A DNA stretch of 64,000 nt from Paraphoma chrysanthemicola (Eukaryota; Ascomycota; Dothideomycetes; Pleosporales; Phaeosphaeriaceae), in the NCBI GenBank assembly GCA_020744225.1, contig JAGMWG010000006.1:1488001-1552000 (forward strand). Direction: 5' to 3'. Positions 37,874 through 48,338 of the stretch are shown here, piece after piece (position 1 is the stretch's first letter; the number at the start of each line of letters is the position of its first letter). The translations under genes were made by a program, and so were the position numbers. A model generated the notes under the pieces. It made no database searches. It saw only the letters and a program-made list of their open reading frames with translations, and was not told the origin of the DNA.

Positions 37874-38188
37874 TATTATAGTATAAGAAAATAATATAAT
37901 AAAAGACTATAATAATAGTATAATCTTATAGCTATAGTATTATTCTTTAACTGTAGAGTGTAAGAAGTACAGTATTTTTTCTTCTTAACAACAACTATAA
38001 ACTCTAAGATTCTCTCTTACTTTAGTACAATAATTATAGTTTTGTATAGTATTACAAGATATCTTCTAGATTATAAGACTATTATTATTAGCTGTAATTA
38101 ACTAGGTAACCTTATTACTTTACTAGTAAATTTCTAAAGACTTTAGTACAGTATTATTATAATAAGTACTATGCCTAAAGAACCTAAT

Positions 38189-39440
38189 CTACTTCTACAT
38201 CTTGTTAACGTTATTCTTACTATTCTTCTTATTCTTACTAGTAAGAGAACTATCTAGAAATCTATTCTACTTATTATTACTATCTAGAAAACTATTTTAC
38301 TTAGACTTCTTATTAGAACTTTATAAGGTATTATACTTATTATTACTCTTTAGTATTATATCTATCTTAGAATTATAGTCTACCTCTTTCTTATACTTAT
38401 TGCTTTTATTACCTATATAATAGAGTAGAGAACCTACTAACTTAGTATTACCTTAGAACTTAAGAAGTTCTTTAAGAGGTATAGGTTTACGCTCTCTACT
38501 ACTATAAGTATATTACTGTAATAAGAGAATGTAATAAAACTTACTACTATTACTTACTAGCAACTATAGCTATCTTCTCTAGCGTTAGGTAATCTCTAAA
38601 GTCTTTTTAATCTTTCTTCTCTTACTTATTACTAAAAGAATTAGTCTTAAGCTTATATAAGCTCTTATAGTAGACCTTACGTATAAGCTTTTTAATAGTG
38701 CTACTAGTACTAAATAGAGCCTTCTTAACTCTACTTTCTCTAATCTTAATCTTAGTCTTATTACTAGAAAGCTTATTTAATAAGAAAGCCTTATACTTTC
38801 TTAAATTAATCTTATACTAGATATTAGACTATTTCTTATAGGCTTAAGTTAGACTATTCTTTATCTAGTTACTTACAGCTAGTAAGTAAATATCTGTAAT
38901 TATTAACTATAATAACTTACTACTCTTCTTATTATAGTAGCGCCTATTAGATAACTTCTTAAAGGTCTTCTTAAACAAGACATTTTTATTAGCCTTAGAA
39001 GATACTTTATAAGTAGAATCTTTCTCTAGCTTTTTTCTAAGAGCTAGTTTTATAGATTAATTAGTAGCGCAGGCTTTATTAAGATACTTTTTCTTAATAC
39101 TACGCAGAGCTATATAATGCCTCTACTAAATAGTATAAGTACTATTACTAAAGGTGCCTTTAAAGGTAACAGTAAGGTTAGTAAGTTATTCTTTTCTAGA
39201 CCTAGCCTAGCCTCTCTATCTAAGAATAGTATTTACCTTCTCTTTCTTATTTATATAGCTCTATAAGAATTAGAATAAGCTGTTATAAATAACTATTATA
39301 AATACTTTAGTAAGCTTCTCTTACTTATTAGTAAAAAACCTCTTAGAAATACTAACTTTAGAATCTAAAAGTAAGCCTTTAGAACTCTTAGAGAAGTTAG
39401 AAGCTTTAAGTAGCTTTAATTTAATTTCTAGAGAGCTTAT
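38189..39440 (-). pseudogene. RIP-killed acidic-tail cargo gene of copy B
   Basis: Minus-strand counterpart of 41884-43135. The start codon is changed to ATA near 39440, and introns and exons keep their order. There is no open frame. Confidence 0.8.
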
Positions 39441-40178
39441 TTTACAGATATTATAATAAAGGTATATAATTATTTATAATAAGAGTGCGATTACTAATAC
39501 TAAGATAGACAAAAAAATCTAGCGTAAGCTGTAAAAAGTAAGAAAAGTAAGATAGAGTAAAAAAAAGTAAGTATACGCAAGCTGTATAAGTAAGGTAAAA
39601 CTAGTAGTAACGTACTGTGTACTTACCTCTCTATTTACCTCTATATTTACTACTTACATAGACTACCTATAAATAATTAGTAAAACACTAATAACTTAGA
39701 AATTACCTTAATTACTCCTATATCTTAACTCTAGTAACTACTTAAGAATAAGTTTCTCTACGTAGCCTAGACTATATATTGTTTATTACATTTAATTATT
39801 ATACAATTATCTTTACTAACTATGTATATAGTTATTTTATTATATAATTTACAGTCTTACTAATCTATAGACTCTAAACTTAAACTTAAAAATTTTACTA
39901 GCAACTATACTATTAAGAAAGTTATTCTAATAGTCTCTCTATTACCTATTCTTATATTAAGTTCTAAATCTAAGAAGTTAGATAAAGAGCTAGCTCCTCC
40001 TATAATTCCTAAGACTAATTAACTTAAGAAACTTAAAGAGCCTAAGAAACCTAAAGAGCTTAAGAAATCTAAAGAGCCTAAGAAACCTAAAGAGTCTAAG
40101 GAATCTAAAGAGCCTAAGAAACCTAAAGAGCCTAAGAAACCTAAAGAGTCTAAAGAAATTAAGAAAGTGTAGCAAAAG

Positions 40179-40360
40179 TAGACTGGTAAATGGGTAGGGG
40201 TTGGGTTGGGGTTGGGTTGGATTACGTAAGACCCTAACCCAACCCCAACCCAATACCCACCTTTTTCACGCTAAGCGTGGGTAGTGGTTGGGTTGTGGTC
40301 GCACGGACCATGGGTTGTGGTTGTGGTCGCACGGACTGGGTTGGGATGGGTCTTAGTCAT
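40179..40360 (+). repeat. Left terminal and G-rich subterminal region of hAT copy C
   Basis: After the TIR come repeated GGGTTGGG-like units on the plus strand, then the block 'ggtcgcacggaccatgggt'. This block recurs inverted near the right end (46229-46247), so terminal symmetry extends well past the 17-bp TIR. The units are candidates for transposase binding. Confidence 0.7.
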
Positions 40361-40541
40361 CTACTTTTCTGTTATTTTTTGCGAATACAGTTAGACTTTT
40401 GTCCCTAGGTTGTAGCGTCACGGGTTTATCACAGATAATTATCACAGTACTTTGTTTATTGATTGCAAACTACTGCGAATTTCATATAGCCATGTCCCTA
40501 CTACCCATCTTCCTACTGCTCATGTACACTCCAAACTAGAG

Positions 40542-41457
40542 CTATATAAAAGCCTTAATCATACGAGTATAGTATCGACGCGCTAGGCGTGAGTCCTTTT
40601 CCTGGATCGTGACTCTCTTTGCGTGAATTGCATTGATGTTGCAGTCTTGAAAAATTAGTATATGTTGAAAATCTAAATAGGGTGTAATACATACCCTCGA
40701 AGTAGCCAACTAGAAAGGCCTCAGTTGCTTCTTGCATAGCCTCAAGTGCACTTCTCTGATAGCGCAGGTCATTTCCAATCTCTTGGGTTATCTCGCGACA
40801 AAGGCGGCCAAACGGTAGTTTGCGGATGAGAAGCTCAGTCGACTTCTGGTAGCGACGAATTTCTCTCAGCGCCACCGCTGGGCCTAGTTAGCGCATAGCT
40901 GTGATAAAAGGCTGTGATAACATACTGCCAGGCTTGAACCGGTACTTCTTGGTTACTGCAGGAGCAGGCTTAGACTTGCGAGCAGCCTTGCCAGCAAGAT
41001 CCTTTTTTGGAGCCTTTCCACCTGTTGTTGCGCGATTCCTAGCAGACTGCTTAGGCTTTGCAGGCTGCTTCCTTGCTGTCTTAGCCTTTCCTGAGGGAGG
41101 AGCTTGAGTTGGAGGAGCTGGAGGAGCTGGAGTTGGAACTGGCTTTGTTTTTTTTGGCCTTGACCTCCTCCTTGGGGGAGGCTTTTGCTGCGCTTCCTCA
41201 ATTTCCTCAGGCTCTTCAGGTTCCTCAGGCTCTTCAGGTTCCTCAGGCTCTTCAGGTTCCTCAGGCTCTTCAGGTTCCTCAGGCTCTTCAGGTTCCTCAG
41301 GTTGATCAGCCTCAGGAATTACAGGAGGGGCCGGCTCTTCATCTGACTCCTCAGATCCAGAACTCGACACAAGAACAGGCGATGGAGGGGCCATTGGAAT
41401 AACTTCCTCAACAGTGTGGTTGCTAGCGAGATTTTTGAGTTTGAGTTTGGGGCCCAT
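40542..41457 (-). CDS. Histone H3-like protein with acidic N-terminal extension, hAT cargo
   Basis: Three exons, 41457-40926, 40877-40695 and 40645-40542, with introns of 48 nt (GTATGT...GCCCAG) and 49 nt (GTATGT...TTCAAG, TACTAAT branch). The 819-nt frame gives 272 residues. Residues 1-90 are acidic, with (Pro-Glu-Glu)11 at 53-85. Residues 91-135 are basic and Pro-rich. 136-177 resemble the H3 tail: [19 protein letters not shown], then KKYRFKPG. From 176 the H3 core runs: [70 protein letters not shown], ending [13 protein letters not shown]. Loop 1 has no insertion, so it is H3-like and not CENP-A-like. Lysines equivalent to K14, K27 and K36 are kept (148, 161, 170); the K9 position is Ala143 in the ungapped alignment. 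Both splices are needed to restore the fold, which supports a real gene. Its nuclear role is inferred. Confidence 0.92.
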
Positions 41458-41883
41458 AGATTGGTGAGGCTGCAAATCGTATGATGGGATGACTGCGCAC
41501 GTAGTTAGTAAAGATAATTGTGTGATAATTAAATGTGATAAACAACATACAGTCCGGGCTGCGCAGAGAAACTTATTCTCAAGTAGTCGCTGGGGTTGAG
41601 ATGTAGGAGCGATCGAGGTAATTTCCAAGTTATCAGCGTTTCGCTGATCGTTTGCAGGTGGTCCGTGCGGGCGGTGAATGCGGAGGTGAATAGGGAGGTG
41701 AGTGCGCGGCGCGTCACCGCCAGTTTCACCTCACCTGTACAGCTCGCGCACACTCACTTTTTTTTACCCCACCTCACTTTTCTTACTTTTTACAGCCTGC
41801 GCCAGATCTCCCTGTCTATCTCAGCATCAGCAATCGCACTCTCGTCGCAAATAATCACATACCTTTATCACAATACCTGCAAA
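41458..41883. promoter_or_regulatory. Divergent promoter between the H3-like and acidic-tail genes
   Basis: 426 bp between two genes transcribed away from each other, reminiscent of divergent histone gene pairs. It contains two of the paired TTATCACA motifs (41519-41542, inverted; 41851-41875) and a GC-rich block around 41655-41760. Co-regulation of the two genes is an inference from the layout. Confidence 0.5.
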
Positions 41884-43135
41884 ATGAGCTCTCCAGAAAT
41901 CAAATCAGAGCCACTCGAAGCCTCTGACTTCCCTGAGGGTCCTGAAGGCTTGCTCCCAGATCCTGAAGTCAGCATCCCTAAGGGGTTTTCTGCTGATGAG
42001 TGGGAGAAGCTTACTGAGGTATTTATAACAGTTGTTTATAACAGCTTGTTCTAATTCTCGCAGGGCTATGCAAATGAGGAAGAGGAGGTGAATACCATTC
42101 TTGGACAGAGGGGCCAGGCTGGGTCCAGGAAAGGACGACCTACCAACCTTGCTGTCACCTTCAAAGGCACCTTTAGCAACAGCACTCGCGCCGTTCAGCA
42201 GAGGCATCGTGCAGCTCTGCGCAGTATTGAGGAAAAGCATCTTGACAAAGCCCGCGCTGCTGATCGATCTGCAAAACTAGCTCTCAGGAAAAAGCTAGAG
42301 AAAGATCCTGCCTACAAAGCATCTTCTAAGGCTGACAAAGATGTCCTGTTTGAGGAGGCCTTTGAGAAGTTGTCTGACAGGCGCTACCATAATAAGAAGA
42401 GTGGCAAGTTATCACAGTTAATAATCACAGACATTTACTTACTGGCTGCAGGTGACTGGATGGAGGACAGTCTAACTCGAGCCCACAAGAAATGGTCCGA
42501 TATCCAGCATGAGATCGATTTAAGGAAGCATGAGGCTTCCTTGTTGAATAAGCTTTCTGGTGACAAGACTAAGGTCAAGATTGGAGGAAGTAGAGTTGAG
42601 AAGGCCCTATTCAGTACTGGTGGCACTATCGAAAAGCTCATGCGCAAGGTCTACCACGAGGGCTTGCACAAGCTCAAGACTAATTCTTTTGGCGACAAGC
42701 AAGAGAAGGAAGATTGGGAAGACTTCAGAGATCGCCTGACGCCAGAGGAGATGGCTATGGTCGCTAGTGAGCAATGGCAGTAAGTTTTATCACATTCTCT
42801 TATCACAGTAATATACTTACAGCAGTAGGGAGCGCGAACCTACACCCCTTGAAGAACTTCCTGAGTTCCAAGGTGACACTGAGTTGGTGGGTTCCCTACC
42901 CTATTATATGGGCAACGAGAGCGACGAGTGTGAGGAAGAGGTGGACTATGATTCTGAGATGGATGCAATGCTAGAGGGTGATGATGAGTATGATACCTCA
43001 CGAAGTTCTGATGAGGAGTCTGAGTGGAATGGTTTCCCAGATAGTGATGATGAGTGGAATGGATTCCCAGATAGTCCTCTTGCCAGTGAGGATGAGAAGG
43101 ATGGCAAGGATGACGTTGACGAGATGCAGGAGTAG
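41884..43135 (+). CDS. Basic protein with acidic C-terminal tail, hAT cargo, function unknown
   Basis: I do not recognise this family. Exons 41884-42018, 42064-42403, 42452-42779 and 42826-43135 join to a 1113-nt frame, 370 residues. Intron 2 most likely uses a GC donor (GCAAGT at 42404), giving Ser-Gly-Asp at the junction; a weak GT donor three bases earlier would also keep the frame. The start region holds SPEIKSEPLEASDFPEGPEG, the middle is Lys/Arg-rich and helical (KLALRKKLEKDPAYKASSK), and the C-terminal ~100 residues are Asp/Glu/Ser-rich with two copies of EWNGFPDS. A basic body with an acidic tail is common among histone-binding and chromatin proteins, and it pairs divergently with the H3-like gene, so a chaperone-like role is a speculation. 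A second transposition protein is the alternative. Confidence 0.8.
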
Positions 43136-43450
43136 ATTAGGTTCTTTGGGCGTAGCGCTTATCATAATGACGCCGCGCCGGAGTCTTCGGAAATTTGCTA
43201 GCAAAGCAACAAGGTCACCTAGTTAATCACAGCCAATAATAACAGTCCTACAATCTAGAAGATGTCTTGTGATGCTATGCAAAACTATAATTGTCGCACT
43301 AGAGTAAGGGAGGATCTTAGAGTTTGCGGTTGTCGTCAAGAAGAAAAAATGCCGCACTTCTTGCACTCTGCAGTTGAAGAACAACACCGTAGCTGCAAGA
43401 TTATACTATTATCACAGTCTTTTATCACATTGTTTTCTTGCACTGTAACA

Positions 43451-46076
43451 ATGAACATCACACCTACTCTACCAGAAGCACTCAAAAAATTTCAAATAAC
43501 TGCAGACCAGGTCAAGACCGGAGGAAGCAGAGCAAGAGTTGTAATAGTAAAATTCCCATCTAGCAACGAGGCAATAGACGATGACGATGACAATACCCGT
43601 CAAGCATGGCTTACATGGTGGACATCGACTGCTTGGGCAAATAATACTGCGACGCAAAATCCGAACTGGAATTCCAGCGTTCGCACAGGCCAAATATGGA
43701 ACCAGTTCGGAGAAGCTGCACATATTGCAGATGGCCATCCTCATGTCTACTGTATGAATTGCGGAACAGTACTTCAACACCCAGCTGTCAAAAAGATGGG
43801 CACAAAGCATCTCCTCAATCACGTTCAGTCGCAGGCTTGTAGGCATACTATCACTCCTGTGCACAGCCTGCAATACGCCTCAGCTTTATTTTTGCCTCCA
43901 CGACCAGCAAGAAATCAATCTTACAATATACCAGCATTCTCAACTGCAGCACTTGAGGAAGAACTTGTACGCGTTGTTGTTGATGGCAACCTGTCATTTC
44001 GAACAATTGACCGACCTTCCTTCCAACGATTTATACGCTTCCTGCAACCTGCAGCCGTGATAAACAGCCGTTATAAATTTAAGCAACTGTTTGACGCAAA
44101 GTACAACGCAGCGAGAGCTTCTCTGCTTAACGATCTTCCTAAAAACAATAAGATCTCAATTGCACTCGACGCATGGACTTCAAGTAACCACTTAAGCTTT
44201 CTAGCAATCAAGGGTTACTACATCGATAAGAGCTGGAGGCTCCAGGATAAATTATTGGACTTTATTCCAATGCGCGGCAGCCATACTGGCGAGGCTATGG
44301 CCAAAGAGGTACTCCAAGTTCTGACAGATGCAGATATCAAGCATCAGCTTCTTGCAGTTACCTGCGATAACGCTGGTAACAACAGCACTCTTACTAGAAG
44401 CTTGCAACATCTTCTAGAAGAGCAAGACTGCAATTGGTCTGCACGGGAGAACACTATTCCGTGCCTAGCTCATATTATCAATCTCGTTGTGCAAGACATT
44501 ATCGCACATCTCAAGTTGGCAGCGTCAGATGCAATGGAGAACGGACAGAATCTGGATCAACGCCACATAGCGGAGATCCAGACACAAATGTCAGTTCCAA
44601 ACTCTCTTCGCAAGGTACGCCTGGTTTATCACATATAATTATCACAGCCTGACGCAAAGTGAGCTCCGAGCAATCTGCATGGGAATTGACCGATCACCGC
44701 AACGATTCGAGCGATTCATTGCACTACAGCACGACTTACCACAAAGGGCGCGTCTATGTCTGATACGCGATGTAAAAACTCGATGGAACTCAACATATGA
44801 CATGTGCGCACGAGCGATACAGCTCCAGAAATATATCGATGAGTGGTTAAAACAAGAGGTTGCATCTAATACAAACAGCAGTAATAGCCTCACTGAAAAT
44901 ATAAGCGCAACTGGAATTGATGCCCACGACCTAAAGAAACTTCGTCTTTCAAGTACTGAATGGCATCATCTTGAGCTTGTTACCGCTATGCTCAAAAATT
45001 TTAAGGACGCAACAAATTCACTTAGTCAAACGCAGCGGCCACAGGTCCAGTACATCTGGCTTATGTACAATCGACTGTTTGATTTTCTAGATCAGATGAA
45101 CGAGGAGCTAGGCGAGGAGCCTGGTAACACTGAGAATGTTGATTGGCCACGCATCGTTAGGGATGCTGCAGAAAGAGGTCGGGAAAAGCTAAGCAAGTAT
45201 TATTCGCGGACCGAAGAAGAGCGCGGTTATTTGTTTAATTGCGCAACTATCCTTGACCCAACACAGAAGCTGACAGCCTACGAGGTACTGTTATCACAGC
45301 CTTTTATCACATTCATGCTCTAATGACTGCAGTAGGACGATACGTGGGATCCACAGGATAAGCACGAATACCGACAGCAATTCTTCGACTATCTAGAGCG
45401 CTACGACCGGCGAGACAACAGAATACCAACTCCCAATATACCTCGTCCGCGAGTACAGAGCGATGAGTGGTTTCGCAAGACTCCTACACTGCGGCGATCA
45501 CAATCTGGTGGTCTTACTCAATCATCTCCACAACAACCTTCTACACCTAGCCAGGAGTCAAGTACGCAGGAGTCTGGAATCAACAAGCAGACTACATGCG
45601 ATGAAGGTGAATTGTATCTTAGCACCGCTTGCGTCATACGAGGAGACACTTTCAGCCTTCTAGATTGGTGGAAGTTACAAGAAAGTATTTATCCTCAACT
45701 TGCTCAGGTCGCAAAGGATATTTTAGCAATACCAATTGCTGAAGTTGGAGTTGAGCGCGTATTTAATATAAGTAAAGATGTTATTGGAGATCGAAGGCAC
45801 CGTCTTAAGGCTAGGACAGTACAACAACTAATGGTTCTTAAAGACGCTATAAGTCACGAGGATGACGATATCAGTAGCGCAAGTTACTCAGATGAAGATG
45901 AGGACGGAGCACCGTATGATGAGGTTACTGAAATGGTTGAACCATCAGTTATAGTTCCAACTGAAACAACCAGCGTAGAGACTAGTGAGGAGGATGTTGT
46001 AGAGGTCAGCAATACTGAGGAGGAGTTGCTACGCCCACCACGGAAGCGTCAGCGCCCAGCGCGCTATCGCGAATAG
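43451..46076 (+). CDS. hAT transposase (BED-type zinc finger, RNase H-like core, hATC domain)
   Basis: Cuts and pastes the element. Exons 43451-~44589, 44648-45284 and 45336-46076. Intron 2 (GTACTG...GTAG) joins in phase 0. For intron 1 the GTCAGT donor at 44590 is the only one I found that keeps the frame; a donor at 44606 looks natural by protein sequence but breaks it, so this junction is unsure. The model has 838 residues. A BED-like finger (VYCMNCGTVLQHP, with His pair in KHLLNHV) starts near 99, the core has LDAWTSS (Asp240) and CDNAGNN (Asp306), CLAHIINLVVQ and KTRWNSTYDM follow, and the dimerisation domain GVERVFNISKDVIGDRRHR begins near 730. The C-terminus is acidic, then RKRQRPARYRE. 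Upstream at 43408-43433 lies a paired TTATCACA motif. Confidence 0.9.
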
Positions 46077-46189
46077 GTAGTGTGATAATAAACTGTGATA
46101 AACACTCAATAAGCGCGACCTTTCTCTTTGCACCAGTGTAGCAGAATCTTGCCAAGTGTTGTAAAAATAAAGAACAGGCTGTAATTTTT

Positions 46190-46327
46190 TTTTAGCACAA
46201 CCCATGTGGGTACCCCGAACCCAACCACGACCCATGGTCCGTGCGACCCAACCCAACCTCTACCCACGCTAGTAGCAACCCCAACCCATACCCACGAGTG
46301 GGTACCCCGAACCCATTTACCAGCCTA
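46190..46327 (-). repeat. Right terminal and subterminal region of hAT copy C
   Basis: Mirror of the left end: ACCCAACC-like units and 'acccatggtccgtgcgacc' on the plus strand, then 'gggtaccccgaacccattt' leading into the TIR. The unit 'gggtaccccgaaccca' occurs twice (46208-46223 and 46300-46315). Confidence 0.7.
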
Positions 46328-47338
46328 AGCAAAAGCCTCTTCTAAGAAGAAGGTTAAGGCTAAAAAAAATAAAGCTAGTTCTAACTCTAGCTTCTCTAGC
46401 TTCTCTAACTTAAGCTCTTCTCTTAGAAAAGGCTAAGATAGTAAGAAAGCAGCCTATAAAGTCTAAGTAGTCTACTAGAAATTATATAATAATAAGTAAA
46501 AAGGCTCTAAAAAAGAATCTTACTAGTAAGGCTACTTATAAGTCTAAGCCTGCTCTTATAGTAACTAAGAAGTACTAGTTTAAGCCTAGTAGTATATTAT
46601 TATAGTCTTTTATTACAGCTATACGCTAACTAGGCCTAGTAGTAGTACTAAGAGAAATTTATTACTACTAGAAGTTAACTAAGCTTCTTATTTGTAAACT
46701 ACTGTTTAGCTGCCTTTATTACAAGATAACCTAAGAGATTAGAAATAACCTATACTATTAGAGAAGTGCACTTAAGACTATGTAAGAAGTAACTAAGGCC
46801 TTTCTAGTTAGCTACTTTAAGAATATATATTATACTCTATTTAGATTTTTAATATATACTAATTTTTTAAGACTATAACATTAATACAATTTACGTAAAG
46901 AGAGTTATAATCTAGAAAAAGAACTTACGTTTAGTACGTTAATACTATACTTATATAATTAAGGCTTTTATATAGCTCTAGTTTAGAGTGTATATAAGTA
47001 GTAAGAAGATAGGTAGTAGAAATATAGCTATATAAAATTTACAGTAGTTTGTAATTAATAAATAAAGTACTGTAATAATTATTTATAATAAACCTATAAC
47101 GCTACAACCTAGAGATAAAAGTCTAACTATATTTACAAAAAATAACAGAAAAGTAGATAACTAAGACTTATTCTAACCTAGTCTATGTAACTATAACTAC
47201 AACTTATAGTCTATGTAACTATAATCTAACTACTACCTACGCTTAGCGTAAAAAAGGTAGGTATTAGGTTAGAGTTAGGTTAGGGTCTTACGTAATCTAA
47301 CCTAACTCTAACCTAACTCCTACTTATTTACTAGTCTA

Positions 47339-48338
47339 TATCTAGCTATATAGCGTTCTTCTATTTTACTAGTACTATATTATATTTTTCTTCTATTATA
47401 AGTATAATAATTTTTTATAGTCTATTATTAGTTTTAAACTTATTAGTATAGTATCTAATTACGTTAATATAATAAGTAACTTTATTCTTACTATAGTAGT
47501 CTCTTAAGAAGTAATCTTTCTTTCTATAACTATAATATACTACGTTCTTCTTACTCTTACTTTTATTCTCTATCTTCTAAGATTTATATTTCTTAGTAAT
47601 ACTATCTAAATACATCTATTTAGATTCTAGTAAAGTATAGTATCTAGTAGTTTATTTAACGTTTATAGTATAAATATAATCTTATTAGTACTTTCTCTTA
47701 TATAGTTAACTTTATTTTCTTTTCTCTTATCTCTATATTTCTAGTTATAGTTAGTATAGCTTATTATCTAAATAAATAGCTTTATTAATAAGTTTTATTA
47801 AGAGTATTAGTAGTAATACTTATTTATATAAGTTCTTTAAGAACTTATAGCTTAAGCTTCTATTAAAATATACGTTTAAGTACTTACTTATTCTATTTAA
47901 TCTATATAGTATACTATTAGAAAAGATTAGTATAGTTAGTAATAGAGTTAGTTTATTTAAGTTTCTAGATATCTCTTTTAGCTTTAATAGTTTCTTTATA
48001 AGTACTAAAGATTTATTTAATTTATTATTTAAACTTATTCTAGTTCTTAAATATTATTATACTTTTAGAATCTATTACGTTTCTATTTATATAGCGTATT
48101 AGTTAGAGTTTAATTTATTTAAAAGTACTACCTCTTAAGTAGATAGCTACTAGAGTACTCTTATCTTTAGATTTAATTATTAGATTTATATAGTAGTAAA
48201 GATTATAGTAACGTAGCTATATATCTAGCTAATTATAGTTACTATAGTACTTAAGTACCTTATCTATAGTCTTTAGTAGTCTAAGGTTTAGAAGTTAAGA
48301 TTATATCTATATTACTTATCTTAAAATAGTATTTAAAG
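47339..48338 (-). mobile_element. Gypsy element D, gag part, minus strand, RIP-degraded
   Basis: Minus-strand sequence colinear with the start of gag in elements F and G (20122-20870, 23321-24300), beginning right after an LTR at 48339 with 'ctttaaatactattttaag'. It is interrupted by hAT copy B at the 'tatctagc' duplication and continues at 34926. Confidence 0.8.

Larger units (their letters stand above)
40179..46327 (+). mobile_element. hAT element copy C, intact, with histone H3-like cargo
   Basis: 6149 bp. TIRs: 'tagactggtaaatgggt' (40179-40195) and the inverse of 'taggctggtaaatgggt' (46311-46327), 16 of 17 bases equal. The 8-bp target duplication is 'agcaaaag' (40171-40178 and 46328-46335). 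Eight-bp duplications and TIRs starting TAG are hAT traits. It carries three genes with open, spliceable frames: an H3-like histone (minus), an acidic-tail protein (plus) and the hAT transposase (plus). Base composition is normal and RIP is nearly absent, in contrast to surrounding copy B, so C arrived after the RIP that killed B. With intact TIRs and transposase it may be autonomous. Confidence 0.96.
39867..46975 (+). pseudogene. RIP-killed histone H3-like gene of copy B, split by hAT copy C
   Basis: Two pieces, 39867-40178 and 46336-46975, join across copy C to give the histone gene of copy B. The break lies in exon 1, just after the Pro-Glu-Glu repeat. Its reading frame is destroyed by RIP; the former stop is at 46973-46975. 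Confidence 0.85.
34927..47338 (-). mobile_element. hAT element copy B (RIP-degraded), interrupted by copy C
   Basis: A minus-orientation copy of the hAT family. The ends are 'taggctagtaaatgagt' at 34927 and the inverse of 'tagactagtaaataagt' ending at 47338. The flanking 8-bp duplication is 'tatctagc' (34919-34926 and 47339-47346). Without copy C and one target duplication it measures 6255 bp, the family length. All three genes are recognisable but full of RIP stops. Copy C inserted into its histone gene. Confidence 0.95.

Noticed and set aside
40191..40250. Telomere repeat or chromosome end
   Set aside because: The GGGTTGGG-like units are bounded by the TIR and target duplication of the hAT element and recur inverted at its other end; they are not a telomere array.
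40542..40877. Idea that the transposon histone is a centromeric H3 (CENP-A)
   Set aside because: The loop between helices 1 and 2 has no CENP-A-type insertion, and the tail keeps GGKAP and ARKS, so a generic H3-like origin fits better.
43262..43450. Upstream extension of the transposase frame before 43451
   Set aside because: The frame is open but carries no family residues and includes a paired TTATCACA motif seen elsewhere only in non-coding parts; the ATG at 43451 is preferred.
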